Notes under the pieces: generated by a model | Database searches by the model: none | What the model was told of the DNA's origin: nothing | The model's input: only the letters and a program-made list of their open reading frames with translations | Translations under genes and position numbers: made by a program | Shown: positions 21,295-34,227 of the stretch, in pieces | Layout of the letters: each line of letters opens with the position of its first letter | How positions within the stretch are numbered: the first letter of the stretch is position 1 | DNA from: Diospyros lotus | Lineage: Eukaryota; Streptophyta; Magnoliopsida; Ericales; Ebenaceae | Length of the DNA: 64,000 bases | NCBI RefSeq assembly: GCF_014633365.1 | Contig: NC_068340.1 | Span: 39,890,328-39,954,327, forward strand | Reading direction: 5' to 3'

Positions 21295-22120
21295 ATTATA
21301 TTAATAATTTTAATAATGACTGAGAAAAAATATAATTGAAGTTGTAAAATAAAAAAAAATTATTGTTATTTTTTAAATATTAAATATGTTTATTTTTAAA
21401 ACCAAAAAAATGAGGTAATATAAATGTTACTTCAACTGTATGGTAATATTTAGTGTGATATTTTTATATTAATATATTATATTGTATCTCATCTAAGATT
21501 GTAATAGAGCTGTGCTAAACCAAATTTTTTTTGGCTCAAACAAGGCTTGTTAGGATTTTGGTAGGATTGAGCTCGAGCTCCAAAATGTATTCAAATTCTT
21601 GGTCATTAAGAATTTATCAAACTCAAGTTTAGTTTGTTTATAAACTCATTTATCATATTAAATAAATTCAAACTTCAGACAATATGTTTAGCAATAATAA
21701 ATGAATTTTTTGGCGAGCTCAAGCTCGTTAGAAATTTTTTCTAATTAAAATCAATTTTTACATAATAACAAACATAAAAAATATAAATATAAATTCTCAA
21801 AATAAATATAATATCATTATTTAAACAAACATAAACATCTTTATCAACACATAAATAAATAATAAAATATTAAAATAATAATAATAAATATTGATTTCGT
21901 AAATCTGTTCAGTAATATGTTTTACAAATCTATTCATAAGTTGAATTAAGTTAAATTTTATCTTATTTAAACTTAACTTGTTTATATTAAATTTTATCTT
22001 ATTTAAACTTAATTTGTTTATGACATGAGGTAAACACAAACACTTATGCTCATTTATAACCTTAATCACATCAATGTGAATACACATTACATCAGCGCAT
22101 AATTTAATTTACCCTATTTG
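21295..22120. other. AT-rich intergenic stretch
   Basis: Very AT-rich with a few short direct repeats (AAATTTTATCTTATTTAAACTTAA twice near 21953-22016). No gene seen. Confidence 0.55.
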
Positions 22121-22129
22121 AAAAAAACA

Positions 22130-22535
22130 CACGCACATGTTCTTTTCACCGCTAAACTGAGTCTTACCTTCGAAGGGTTGGATAAAAAATCGCGCACGAA
22201 AAGTATCGACTACCGACCCCACCGCAAACAACTCTCTTACCTACACGTGGCAGAAGAACCGGTAGTTTCCAGTTACCTATGCACCAGGCAACCGGCTCAC
22301 GTCGGTTTCACGGAGCACACGTGTACTGCTGGGGCCCGCATAACGGATTTTCAGAAAAACACGCTTAAACGGACGCCAACTCTTCCCATTGTCGAGGTGA
22401 CGTTGCGGTCGAAGCTGCTCGCTCTTTAACCGGTGGCGCCTCCATATTCGAAACTGTGACGTTGCTCGAGTTCATTCGCAACTTTCCTTTCACGGATTTC
22501 ACTCTCTCTGCACGGCTGGTTTTCGAATTCGAAGG
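22130..22535 (+). promoter_or_regulatory. Promoter and leader region of the OTU gene
   Basis: This is a GC- and CpG-richer island in AT-rich surroundings, about 2.2 kb before the OTU start codon. It contains two G-boxes, CACGTG at 22244-22249 and 22318-22323. A likely leader exon ends CGAATTCGAAG before GTTCGTATT (about 22533), giving a 5' UTR intron whose acceptor GGAAGCAG lies directly before the start codon at 24730. Leader exon and transcription start are inferences from composition and splice consensus. Confidence 0.5.
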
Positions 22536-24729
22536 TTCGTATTCGCGCTTCGATTGGTTCTAGATTGTGGAGATCTTTGTATGTTTGATGTCTTTTTCAA
22601 TTTGTGTTAGCGAAATGGAGGAGCGCAATTACCGTGATTGATGTTCCTGTGTTTTGTGCTGGTTTCGGATTTTTGTTGAGTTTGGACGGTGAGGTGGGCC
22701 AGGGCTAGGGCTAGGGTTTTTCGATCGATGGAACCATTTTAATTTTCTTCGGGACGGTTGAATAAGAAATTTCTTATGTCTGTGTGCCTTTGGCCGTTGA
22801 ACTAAGGGCTTGTTTGCTGCTGGATATTGAGGTTTTTTCACCGTGAAGATTTGATCTCGATGGAGGCAAAGTTTTAGTGATTTGGGACTTCCAGTTCGGT
22901 AACCTCGGAAAAGAAAAGGTTTGGGACATTCTGTTGGACAGGGAAGTCTTTTGGAGAATTGCATTCACTCTGAGGACATGCATATTACTTTTTTAATTAG
23001 TTTTTTTGTTTTTCAAATGGTTGTTAGTGCATATGCATATTCCTTACTTTCTTGAAGTGATAACGATGAATTTGAGTAAAGAACATTTTGGCCTTGTGTC
23101 TCGTCTTTTCTTTCCATGCTAAGGATCTCTAATACGGGAGATTTAAAACCGCTTACTGCATCTGGCTCGTGAGGAAAGAGGTATTTTGTGTGAGTTTCTT
23201 CTTAAACTCTTTTTGTTTTGCAGCAAAGAGCAAAGATTGTATGTAAGTGAAAAACATTCCTTTCTTTATCACAACCTTGGCCAAGTGCTGCCTGGCCATT
23301 GCTTAACATAAAGTCGAGACTCAAGGACTCAATTCATGTTGTAGTTTATATTTTCTTTCTTAGAAAAGAAAAGAAAAGAGGAAAGGAAACAAAAGGGAGT
23401 ACCTGTTTTGCGAGCTTATGGTGGACATATACAACAAAAATCATATGTTACTAGGTCTTTTTGAGAAAAATCATGTCAGGATGAAAATTGTTTTGCAATT
23501 TTTGGATTGAACTTCTAATTTTTTTTTTTTATAAAGCAGTTCAATGGTTTGACACATTAGAGATTGAAGGCTTGGTAACAATCTTCTGTTAGTGATTGTG
23601 GCATCTGCACTGTCCTATATCACATTTTTTTCCTGGATGGATTTCAAGTTCCTGTAACTTAGTCTGCATTTTCATGTTATGCAGCTTTCAATTCACTAAC
23701 TCTTGGGGTGATTCTTTTCTCTAAAATTTGATTTCAGTGAAATCTGCTATGTATCCGTGGAGATTTCCCCCTTTTTCTGGAAAATGTATTCATGAACTAG
23801 TTCTTCCAACTGTTTTAGATTTTAGTCCTTGCCTCCCCCTAATTCCTCTCCTTGCAAGGTTACCCAATTTCTCTATGGAAATGCCCTTCTTTGTAAGAGT
23901 CAAATGTGATGCTTCTGTGTTAAGTAGCAATACCATCCTTGAGTTGTTGACTGACTAGGCGGAGAGAGAGAGATTAATTGAATGGTGTGCAGACATTTGG
24001 AGATATTCAGCCCATGAGACTTGTATCTGTCACCAGGGGTCTGGAGGAGTAAATATATATTTTGTAGAAAATCCATCGTTTGCTTTTCTTGCCTTTGCGG
24101 TTGTACACTTTATAACACTTGGCAGTAGGATGCACACAGGTTTTCTTTGTTGGGAATATGATCTAGCAAATTAATGTTTTTACCTATTTGATAGATAGGC
24201 AGAGTTACCAGCTTAAAGTTTCTTTGTTGAGAACATTTATGCTAGCTCTTGGTGTTCTACAAAGAGCAATACAAGTGGATGATTACTTTTATCATGTACC
24301 TTGGGGGAATTAAGTGAGATAGAAAGGACTAAGGAGAAAGCATAATAACTGTTTTTTTTTTTTTTCATACTTGTGTGACTTAATAGCTTTGTCCTTTGGC
24401 CCAGTAAGTTCTTCATATTTTCTTTTTTGCCCCTTTAAATGGTGGTCACTAGTTTTCGCACATATTTATAATTTCTATGATAATTGTTTATATTCTAGTC
24501 ATTTATTTCAATTGTATGTGATAAATGATGAATGAACAAAATCAATGCCTTTTGCTCACAGGCTGTAACTCAGCACTTGAATGGTATGATAGGAATATTT
24601 TGTTGTTAAAATCAATTTGAAAGTATTTTTTTGCTAGTAATCAGTTCGAAAGTTTTAATAGAAAAGTTGTGCAATTGTGGCAAAACTCAAGTATGCTCCT
24701 TCTAGTTGCAGTAGTCTTGTTGGAAGCAG
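22536..24729 (+). other. Probable 5' UTR intron of the OTU gene
   Basis: About 2.2 kb of T-rich sequence runs from a donor near 22533 to the acceptor AG at 24728-24729, directly next to the start codon. No credible ORF lies inside. Confidence 0.5.
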
Positions 24730-27700
24730 ATGATCATGTACGAGCCAGACCCTGATGTTGTCCGCTGGGGCCTCCATCACCTAGATGTTTGTCGAATATC
24801 AACTGGTAGTTCTCCTTGTAGTACAATTCATTTTGAGAAGGATTTATCTCAACTTGAGTATGTCCAAGAAGGTTATTGTGTGACAAAATGCAATGAAGTG
24901 GAGAATGACGAGATAATTGCATGTGCCTTTCAAGAAGAACTATCACGCCTTGCAGCTGCTGAATTATCTGGATCTTCACAGGAAGAGCATTTGCAAGCAT
25001 ACATTCTTGCTCAGGATTGGAAGAGTTGTTCGCATGGAGATTGTAATTTTGGTACTGGAGAAAAACCCGGTATTGCCCTTTGATTATTAATTTGTTTCGA
25101 TAATTCCACCTCTATATTTTTTTGATAACAACGTCACATGTATAGAGCTTGGGAAAAGTCAGGAGGGAGCATATGAACACGGGAAATCTACTTCGTTTTC
25201 TAGTGCAGAAGAAAACACACTTGGTCCAGAGGATTGTTCGCCAGAGATGGCAGACGAGTCTACTCTTGATGGTGAAGTAGGCAAGAGGTTGAATCAGATG
25301 ATTCCTGTGCCTGTAAGTGTAGCTATATCATAGTTATATCCTTGCCTTGTAATTGAATTAATAATTCTTTCCATACAATTTATTCTGAAGTTTATTTGTT
25401 GTGGATTTTTTCGATAGAAAGGCAGCGATTTATTTATAAGAAGAAAAGCTACAAGAAAAGCTTACAATCTGTATTAACAAATATGCTTTTCTTTTTTAAT
25501 GACATATAGTTTTGCAGCATTTAAATTGGATTAGAAGTGATGTTTCTCTTCTTCACTGGTTGCAGCATGTTCCTAAAATTAATGGAGAGATACCCTCAGC
25601 TGATGAGGAGACATCAGATCATCAGAGACTGCTTGACAGGTTTGGATCAACCTTTTCTCTTCATATTCACTATTTTTTTGGTTTGGAAAAAATATATCAA
25701 ATGGCCTTAGTGTAGTGGTAAGGTTGCTTCCAGTGCCTTAGGGATCTCATCATCTGGATCCTGAAGACGACCTCTTTGCATTCAGGCAAGGTAGCAGTGA
25801 AGGTTGTCTAGATGCTAGATTCCCTTTGAAAAGCATCACAAGCTTCTGTCAGGCCCTCTGGGCTTGACAGGTAACTTTGAGTAGATTTTTAGGAACTTTG
25901 AAAGAAAGGATGCAGAGAAGGAAAGAAGAACAAAGGGATGCGGGAGAAAGAGAAGGATCGAGAGAGAGAGAGAGAATTCTGTTTCAGAGAATATGCTTTT
26001 TCGTACCTCTCATTCTGTTAGGATAGATTTTATAGCTATCCCTTGGCACAAAATAACCACCAAGGTACAACTTGAGTAGCAGTCTAGGTACAATAGCATA
26101 ACAGCCTTACATTGTATAAGCAAAAGACAAAATTACCCTCATCATAACCCTAGGGTCCTAACAGCTTCAACAAAGTCGGATGTTAGTGAAGTATTTTTTA
26201 TCTTTACATGTTTAGGCTTCACTTTGGATCTTTTCCTTCCCCTTCTTAGTGTATTGCTTTTGTCGAATAGTTCGTCATGGGTCGTGTGCAATCAAGTTGT
26301 TTCACTGGCACTAGTGCTAGGACCCATATCTTCTATATAGTTATATTGATGAGAAATATTAAACACTCTCTTTAAAGATGTAAAGTGATTTATCCTTCTT
26401 AGGCTTGACCAATTTTTAAAAAGAATCAATAGCCTAAATGAAAATATGACAAAAGACAGAAATACATGGAAGTCTAGAATTCATGTAGTCGACCCCACAT
26501 AATGGTATAAAGGTTGGATATGTTGTTGTTTTATGTCTCATGACCACGCTTAAGGGGGGAAATTTTGAGTGTCCTTCTCTAATATAACTTGAGGGCTTTG
26601 AAAAGGGTCGAGAGTTGCATGAGAGAAAGCTTTGTAAATTAAAATTAAGTTTAGACAAGCTTATCTAATAAACAACGATATATTGCATTATGATAACTAG
26701 AGAAGCTAGTGAAGGCTGTCAGTATAATTTCTTTAGTTGTGCAAAAGCTGTGAGATTTAGTTCTTTGAGATATCTTGATATGTGTTTCATGATACAGTAG
26801 TCACTTTGTGGTGGTTCTACCAATTATGAAGGAGTCATCATGATGGAAACGCTTGAAGAGGGCACTTAAGACTTTCCTTAAGACTTTCCTTATTTATATT
26901 TTTGACTTTATATGTTGCGGTGGCAATTATTTTATGAGTTGTCTGGAAATTTGGCCATATCTCATAAAATTAATTCTTTTGCTCTTGAATAAACCTTGCT
27001 TTTCCTTCTAGTTGGCACCCATTCTTATAGGGGAGAAAAGAAAAAAGATCCTTGGCTGTGCATTGAACCTTATAGCTTCTGCATGTGTCTTTTGAAATAA
27101 TATCAGGAGAAAATTACTTCCTAATTCCTTCTCATCCTCTAAACTTCTTCCTTGGTGTGCTAAATGTTTTTGCTTTGCCTTCACTATGTATTTAATGCAC
27201 TCAAAATTAGTTCTAGCTAAGTAATTTTAATACCAGAAATAATTTTATCTTCTTCAGGTTGCAAGTGTATGACTTGGTTGAGCTAAAGGTTAAAGGAGAT
27301 GGAAACTGCCAAGTTAGTCCTTGTCCTTGACAATGTATTCATTTTTGTCCTGGGTTAGGCTATTTTGGTTTGAATTACATACCATTGTGCTAAAATCTGT
27401 ATAATTGTGTCTCTTTGTTGATAGAGGTGGGTGTTGTATTTTAAATATCATGAACTTGAATGTGTAAAAGTATGCATTATGAACCCTCATGTTTGCACTA
27501 TTATTTATTTTATTAATCTGCGTGATATATGTCCTACTGATTACGTTTTAGTGTCCTGAAAGAAGAATTATCAGCAATTATCAACATTTTGGAATCAATT
27601 CCACATCTGATCTGTATTGCCTCCAGTTGATTGCTACAGATTTTCTACTGTTACCTTATAGTAGCCTTAAAGAAGAATAATTGGCATTTCTTATTGTGTT

Positions 27701-30700
27701 GGAATTAATTTCTTATCTGATTTGTGTTTTGTTCTGTTGATTGCAACCAATAAATCTGTAAACCCCAGTGACGTAGAAAGTGGATGGATGTGAGTTTCAG
27801 CTATTGTGGACAGTTGCTAGGGTAACACCTTCAAGTGGTAGAATAAGGTTAGGGATTCTAGATGGATAAAATGAGTTTGCGCCTGATTTCTAGAAGTTGT
27901 AGTTTTCAAGATTTTTGAAAACACTATGTTGGAAGTGCCTGGAATTAGATAGTAATTATTTAAAGGGCTCCAGGTTGGATTTAGGGCCAATGTTTTTTGG
28001 AAAGGGTGTGGTGTGGTTATTGGGTTTTCCTTAGGTAGGGTTCTGTTGGGGCTGTTTTAGGTTTTGAACATGAGCAGAGGATCGTGGTTGTGGAAGAAGG
28101 CTGCATAATGAATTAATAAAGGTGTTTCAGCTTCTTGTGTGTCCAAGTTCTCAAAAACTCAAACTTTTGTACTAAATAGCTAGACTATTACTCCTTATGG
28201 GCTTACATGCTGAGAAATTGTCATCTAGTTAGCAAAGGAAAACAATAAGCAATTACCGAACTTGACCCATAAGATGACCCAGAGCCAGCCCAACAAGATT
28301 GGGGGCCTTAGGCAAAAAAATTTGTCGAGACGTTCTCAAGAGTATTAATTTATTTTTGTAAAAAAAAAAATACACCTTTTTCCAAAAAAACTTCATCATC
28401 TTACTAAATTAAAAAAGAAAAAGAACTTGAAGTTCAATCAACTACAAAATACAATAATCTTTTAACGATAGTGAATTTTTAACTAAAATATAATGTCTCA
28501 GAAATTTAAAAAAAAAAACAAATAACTTACTACAATAAATAAAGAAAAACAAAACTTTTTTTTGTTAAAACTCTAAGAAGGTTGGTGCAAGTCAAGCAAA
28601 AAACTATATATTCCTAACTTTTTATTTTTTATTGGGAAGGAAGACCCAAGCTTTAGGTTTAGATTATACATTGTATTTTAATTTTTTAATAAAATATTTA
28701 TTATTAAAAAATAAAATATACATATATAAATTATGACTTTTTGACTTTGGGGGCCTTCTTACTGTTGGGGGCCTTAGGCGACCGCCTACCTGGCTTAACG
28801 GACAGGTCGGCTCTGAGATGACCAATAATGACATTAACAGCCTAGACCAAGGAAAACTTGAGTTTTTGCTAGAATGGCCTTGAATGATAAAAATAAACCG
28901 TGGGAAATTTGTCAAGTGGCATTACAACGTTCAAAAATTTAAAAAAAAAAAATATTGAGGTGTTAATAGACCATTAACAATAAGGGCATGTTCATTGTAT
29001 GATTTACACAAAACATTCATTGCTCTCCCCTCTCTAAATAAAAGGGCATCTTTGGTGCACGAGTCTGCCTACTTTGAGAGTGTCAGGGGATGATCGTTTT
29101 TGTATGTAAACTCATCCTTGTTTTTGCAAAGAGACTATTTCCACAACTTCTTGTTGTGGAAACCTTATCGTTGCTATTAAGCCTTGCCTTGTCAAAATAA
29201 GTAAATAGAACAAAAGACCTCCTTTACAGGGTGAACCCTACACTAAAGAAAGGGTAATAAACCAAAATTTCCTGCTACCTAGGTATAAGACAGAAGTAAA
29301 TCATCCAAAAGCGGCATAAAGGTGGATGGGGGAAGAGGGATGTCCACCCTTAACAGCAAAAGGAGGGTTTGTGTGTGGGTGTATTACTTCACCATTTCGG
29401 ATATATTACTGATAAATTAATAGTATATATTTAGGAAAATATATATACAGCTAATAAAATTTTCATACAAAATAAATTATAGAAGGATGTAATATCGTTG
29501 CTATTGTTCAGAACATTGCCTGAATAAAAGATTTAACATACAAGTATTATAATGTTTCTAAATCAACATATAAAGAAACAAAAATTTCGATAGATCTATC
29601 ACATATAGATTTAAAAAGAAAATAAATATAAGAGTTTAGAAATTTATAGATTTGTTGTTGTGATTCCATATTGTACTTGTTGATTTCACCATGTTAACTA
29701 AGTGATGGAACACAACTATATCAATTATCTTCATTCACCACCATCTCATGAAACTTCTCCATATGAAGATGGTGTTGAAACTTCATTTCATCATTACTCC
29801 GCCAGGGGATGTTATCCACTGCCAATCCCAAACCCAAATAAAGGAGGAGGGTTGCGTTAGGTAGCCGACAGCCAGCGTAAAACCTAGTTGGATCCAAATA
29901 TGAATTTTAGACAAACTATCTGTTGGGGCGTAACTCACATAGAAGTCTAGAATTCATGTAGCCGACCCCACATAGTGGGATAAAGGAGGGATATGTTGTT
30001 GTTGTTGTTTTAGAAATTTATAGATTTATCAAAACTAATATTTTTATTTTTTTCAATTTATAATTAATTAAATGTTATAACATATAGTTAAACTTTTACC
30101 TTTTTTATTTCTTTATTTTTATTTTCTTATTTGTGTCAGTACCATCTGGCATTGGGTGAGCTTATATTTTTTTATACTGGTTTTGCACCAGTACGGTACA
30201 GGATCACTGCGTTGCTTTTTTACTGGTTTTTATTTATTGACAGAGTTAGGGTCAGATTTAGTTATATGTGAAATTAAACCATACACAATTTTAGTTGTCC
30301 TGACTGTTATGATCTCACTAGTTTGTTATTTTCCCAGTTCCGTGCTTTATCAGATCAAATATATCGCAGTGCTGAGCACCACCAATTTGTAAGACAAGAA
30401 GTTGTTGATCAGGTTGGTATATTTAATATTCAACGGTTTGTTCTTGTAACACCATTGTATTCCGTTTGACTAGTTTTGATATTTTGTTTCAAATGCATAA
30501 ATGTTATCAGCTCAGATTGCACCCGGAATTATATGAGGGTTATGTGCCAATGGCTTATGGTGATTATTTGAAGCATATTAGCAGGTACGAAATATTTTTT
30601 ACTTGACCTGTGGGGCATCTATCTTTATAAGATTTTCAGTTTCATGTATATTTTGATGTAAATGATAACAGGATTGGTGAATGGGGCGATCATGTCACAT

Positions 30701-32723
30701 TGCAGGCTGCTGCAGATGCGGTATCACTAACTCTCCCTTCTTCTCCCCTCCCTCTCTCTCATTGTGACCATTATCTATCCAGAAGGGCTAACTTGGAAAG
30801 TAGTTCGCAGTTATTTTTGTCTAGATTAAATGAAGTTAAGGAGATTAAATTTTAAGCTTTGGTTGAATATACAAGTTAATCTTGGTAAGAAGATAGCCTG
30901 TCGAATGTTGTTTAAGAAAAAGGGGTAACTTTGGAGGCCTAAGAGTACAAACAACATTAAAAAAATAGCAGGTTTACAAAATCATGAGCATAAATTGCCA
31001 TTACTGCGTTGAGATTGGCTTTTTCAAGTCTTGTACGAGTTGCAGCCATGACAACAATTTTTACAAGCTATTATGCTTATGATTCTCTACTTGGCCATTG
31101 ACATGCTATAATGTTTTGGGAACCTGTAATGCCTTCAGTCAACCTATCACCAACCATTTTGCTAAATTGCTTGTCAAGGATGGAGCCATAGGAGGAGGTC
31201 GTTTCAGAAGATAAAAAGTTTGAATTTCCTTTGTTTCCACTAATAATAGGGTCCATAAAATTGAGGCCTAATTGACATGTTTTTCCTACAGTTTGACACA
31301 AGATCTCTGCATTGATTATTTTACTAAATTGGAAACCTCCTCCCCTCCCCCAAAATAACATTCTGCTTCTCATGTTATCTAGGAATTTCCTAGCGTACTT
31401 CTTGTATAGTTTTGATATTCATCTATTACAACAATATTTTATATTGGTTTTTTTTCCTGGATTTGTGTGCACGTGCGTGCACATCTTAAAAGTCATATAT
31501 TTCAACGATGTTACAAAAGTTCAAATATCTTCATTTTTATTGCATGATAATGTATTAACAGCGTTATGCAGTTATCTCGTGATTAATTGTTGGGGTATAA
31601 TTTTGTTGCAGTATGGTGTCAAGATATTCATCATAACTTCATTCAAGGATACTTGTTACGTTGAGATTCTTCCTCATGTGCAGAAGTCCAAAAGAAGTAA
31701 GTGAATCTCATCTTTCATTGTGATTATTGATGTGTAGTTGATCTCTCCAGTAGTTGCTCTGTGCCAAAAATATCCTCAAGGACAGTAAAGCCTGATCTAG
31801 GTGATGTAACCCTAAATTTTCTGGATCAACACACTGAAGAAACAAAAACCAAAATAGAAAACAAAGCAAAGGGGGGGGGGGGGGGGGGGGGGGTGGGAAC
31901 AACTCGGAGAGCACAAAGGGGGCAGATGGACAAGATGGACACACTTACAAAGAAAATGAAATTAAAGCTCCCCAACATCTTATCAATGACTCCTATTGAT
32001 GTTAGAAATTTGGTCGAGTTGGTTAAACAGTCCTTTACGTTCACTTGAAACAAATCTGCTACAATGCTTAAAAATGTTGTGAAAATTGTGATGAGGTTAC
32101 AACTTTTAATTACTAATGAAATCTTTTAATATTCTATTCTTTTGGTATCAACTACATCTTATTAGTATGTGTTGCCATATCAGCAAAAGATAGCCTCAAG
32201 GAGAGGATATCCCTTTGGCATTGGTTTCTCTTTTCTATCCAAAAGACGGATACACTCTTATTTTCGCTGCATCTTAGCACTACCTTAATAGCTTCTACAA
32301 CCGTCAAGATGTTGGCATAAAATTAATTTTCTCTTTGTCTTATCAGCTATATTTTTGAGCTTCTGGGCAGAGGTGCATTATAACTCCATTTATCCAGAAG
32401 AAGGTAGGCATCTTATCCTGATAGTACTATAGATTATGTGCTGTATTGTGGGAAAGTTAAGAACAAATTTCTGTAAATTAATTTCCCAAGGAGCAATAAA
32501 AAATAAAAATTGTTCTTGGAAGTTTGAAATTCAATTATCACATTTTCCAGTTCTATCTATTTACTCAAGCTACATCTGCATTTACAATTATGATACTGCA
32601 GGTTCAGTTTCTGATAGCAAATTTTACAATTCTGGGTAATTCTATTCCTTAATTTTGTTTTTATTAATTTTAGATCTTCCTGCATTAGAACCAAAGAAGA
32701 AGAAGGGGTGGTGGTTTCTTTGA
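24730..32723 (+). CDS. OTU-family deubiquitinase (ovarian-tumour cysteine protease)
   Basis: Ten coding exons: 24730-25069, 25146-25312, 25566-25639, 27258-27312, 30338-30412, 30511-30584, 30672-30720, 31612-31696, 32347-32403, 32674-32723. All have GT-AG borders and consistent phases, giving 341 residues ending KKKKGWWFL. The start MIMYEPDPDVVRWGLHHLD is the conserved N-terminus of the plant OTU9/10/11 group. The OTU domain begins about residue 195, with D208 and C211 in GDGNCQFRALSDQIY. Further landmarks are YVPMAYGDYLKHIS, IGEWGDHVTLQAAAD and WAEVHYNSIYP with catalytic H317. It should cleave ubiquitin chains in the cytosol or nucleus (family knowledge). Several introns carry transposon insertions. 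Exons 4-9 are duplicated upstream. Which of the three Arabidopsis-type paralogues it matches is not settled. Confidence 0.93.
25702..25841 (+). mobile_element. tRNA-derived SINE-like sequence
   Basis: TTAGTGTAGTGGTAAGG matches an RNA polymerase III A-box. The following GGATCCTGAAGACGACCTCT parallels the B-box and next segment of Au-type plant SINEs. It is degenerate, lies in intron 3 of the OTU gene and may be truncated by the adjacent solo LTR. No target duplication was identified. Confidence 0.45.
25847..26165. mobile_element. Solo LTR (319 bp) in OTU intron 3
   Basis: It begins TGTCAGGCCC and ends GGGTCCTAACA, with the perfect 5-bp target duplication GCTTC (25842-25846 and 26166-26170). 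A purine-rich block with GA repeats, and CCTAGGGT next to one end, give it the same plan as the LTRs of elements A and B, so it is probably a relative. No internal region remains. Confidence 0.88.
26431..26532 (+). mobile_element. RTE-type LINE 3' end fragment
   Basis: About 102 bp absent from copy A (whose uninterrupted site is near base 91) contain ATTCATGTAGTCGACCCCAC and end in a TTGTTGTT tail, the typical 3' end of plant RTE LINEs. It is heavily 5'-truncated, with little or no target duplication. Confidence 0.75.
28280..28815. mobile_element. hAT-type MITE with CAGAGCC ends
   Basis: This 536-bp element runs from CAGAGCCAGCCC to GGTCGGCTCTG, inside the perfect 8-bp duplication AGATGACC (28272-28279 and 28816-28823). 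Copy A has one AGATGACC at the matching place (about 12413). GGGGGCCTTAGGC occurs inside both ends in direct orientation. There is no transposase. It inserted in OTU intron 4 after the duplication. Confidence 0.94.
29654..30008 (+). mobile_element. RTE-type LINE, 5'-truncated
   Basis: This 355-bp insertion ends in (GTT)n after GTAGCCGACCCCACATAGTG and contains GGGTTGCGTTAGGTAGCCGA, both typical of plant RTE LINE 3' ends. It is flanked by a perfect 19-bp duplication TTTAGAAATTTATAGATTT (29635-29653 and 30009-30027). Copy A has the sequence once (about 13803-13821). It inserted after the duplication. Confidence 0.93.
31871..31893. repeat. G23 homopolymer in OTU intron 8
   Basis: Copy B has 23 consecutive G here; copy A at the matching place has AAAAAAAAGGGGG (about 15701). 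A length-unstable tract or a sequencing artefact. Confidence 0.9.
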
Positions 32724-34227
32724 AGTTAGTAGAGCCAATGATAATAGTTGAGCATTTGCGACTTTCTGCCTCTCATAGAAGGGATTTCTTTTGTTTTATT
32801 CCTTTTTTTTTCCAGAGGCTAGTTTTTCCATTGTACATAATAAATTTTCTGAATCTAGGCATTATTTGAGCTGTACTCTTAGATATATATATATATATAA
32901 TCCATTGATTCATGTCTAGCTTTGCCAGAAGTTTAAGCATCTCTAGCAGATTTTGTTTGCCACTTTGCCTATTATTCATCGTGAAGGCAAAAGATGGCGT
33001 TTTGACCCTTAACATCCGTCCGTAGCAGGGCTCCCCCCATTCTCATTGTAGAAAAAATATTCAGCACATAATCCTATTATTTCAATGTTTAATTATATGC
33101 TGCCATTTAGATCATAAATGCATGGCAATGGGTGATTTTTTCTTTTTTTTGATAAATTTGAAAATGAAGATAAACTTTATTATTTATTATTGTTGTGCAT
33201 ATACAAGCTGAATATGTATTAGATATGATTGAATTGCGATATCATCAACAATTTTCTTGGTTAATATGGCTCCTACTTTTACTCTGGAATTCTTTTCCCA
33301 AATTTAAAGCTTATTTACAAAATAAAATTTCAACCAAAATTTTAAAAAAGGAAGGAAATAGAATTGCTATTTCTACGGCTTTGAGCAGAAAACGGTATTA
33401 GCGGTTTATGAAAACCGCGTTTTTGGATATCTTTTGGGTGTGATCGATAGTAACTTTTGTTGGGACTTTAGTTTGTAAGGTTTTCTTTTAAATGGGCTTA
33501 AATATAAAAATAAATTCATAAAATTAAGAATTAAAGAACTCCTCTACTCCGCCATATATGTTAAAGAGTTTCAATTAGAGTCTTGAAGAAGAAATTTAAT
33601 AGAGTCGATGTCGATATATATGAGCTTCAATTAGAATAAAAACATTTGCCAATGAACTACATCATGAAAATCTCTCTCCATCCCTCTTCTGTTTCCTGGA
33701 GGATTTCAATTCAATAATGGGTGTTTTAAGTCAAGTGATGCAACGAATCAACCGTATTTCATACGTTTTAATTGATAATATCATTGTTCTCTCAATTCTT
33801 TAATCCCAAGCCATCAAGTCCTGAATAATAGAATACCAACTGTTCACAATACTCAAAAAACAAAACCTCATCGTTGCCTTGCCAACCCAATAATACTACT
33901 GGAGTACCACCGCAGTGGTTGATGCATAATTTTGAAGTTATAGAAACACATTCAATATGTACTTTGCTTATATTTTGAACGACTTCCTTCCAACCCGAGT
34001 ATTGGACAATAAGACTTTGAATGGATAGCCAAAACAAGAAACTAGGAACACGTTTAAACTTAAATTGGTTGAAGGGTAGAGTTGCCAACTCCAATTGGTT
34101 GGTTTAATCTATCTACAAACCAAGATAAGAAACTGGCTGGGTACCAGAGAAGAGAAGGAAAAGGCCACCAAAAGAAGAGAAGTACATAATCCAAAATCCC
34201 TTTAGAAACCCTCTCCCAGGGATTGAA
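32724..34227. other. Convergent intergenic region between OTU and AVT1-like genes
   Basis: About 1.5 kb holds the 3' UTRs of both genes. AATAAATTT near 32839 could be the OTU polyadenylation signal. A small perfect palindrome GCGGTTTATGAAAACCGC lies near 33400. No gene is seen. Confidence 0.5.

Larger units (their letters stand above)
26339..32441 (+). repeat. Segmental duplication, copy B
   Basis: This is the downstream copy of the duplication, inside the complete OTU gene (from intron 3 to just after exon 9). It holds the empty sites for the big LTR retrotransposon (28126-28130) and the solo LTR (29550-29554) of copy A. It has its own insertions: RTE fragments at 26431-26532 and 29654-30008 and a hAT MITE at 28280-28815. 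It lacks about 75 bp that copy A has near 15890, between short GTTG repeats. Confidence 0.93.
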
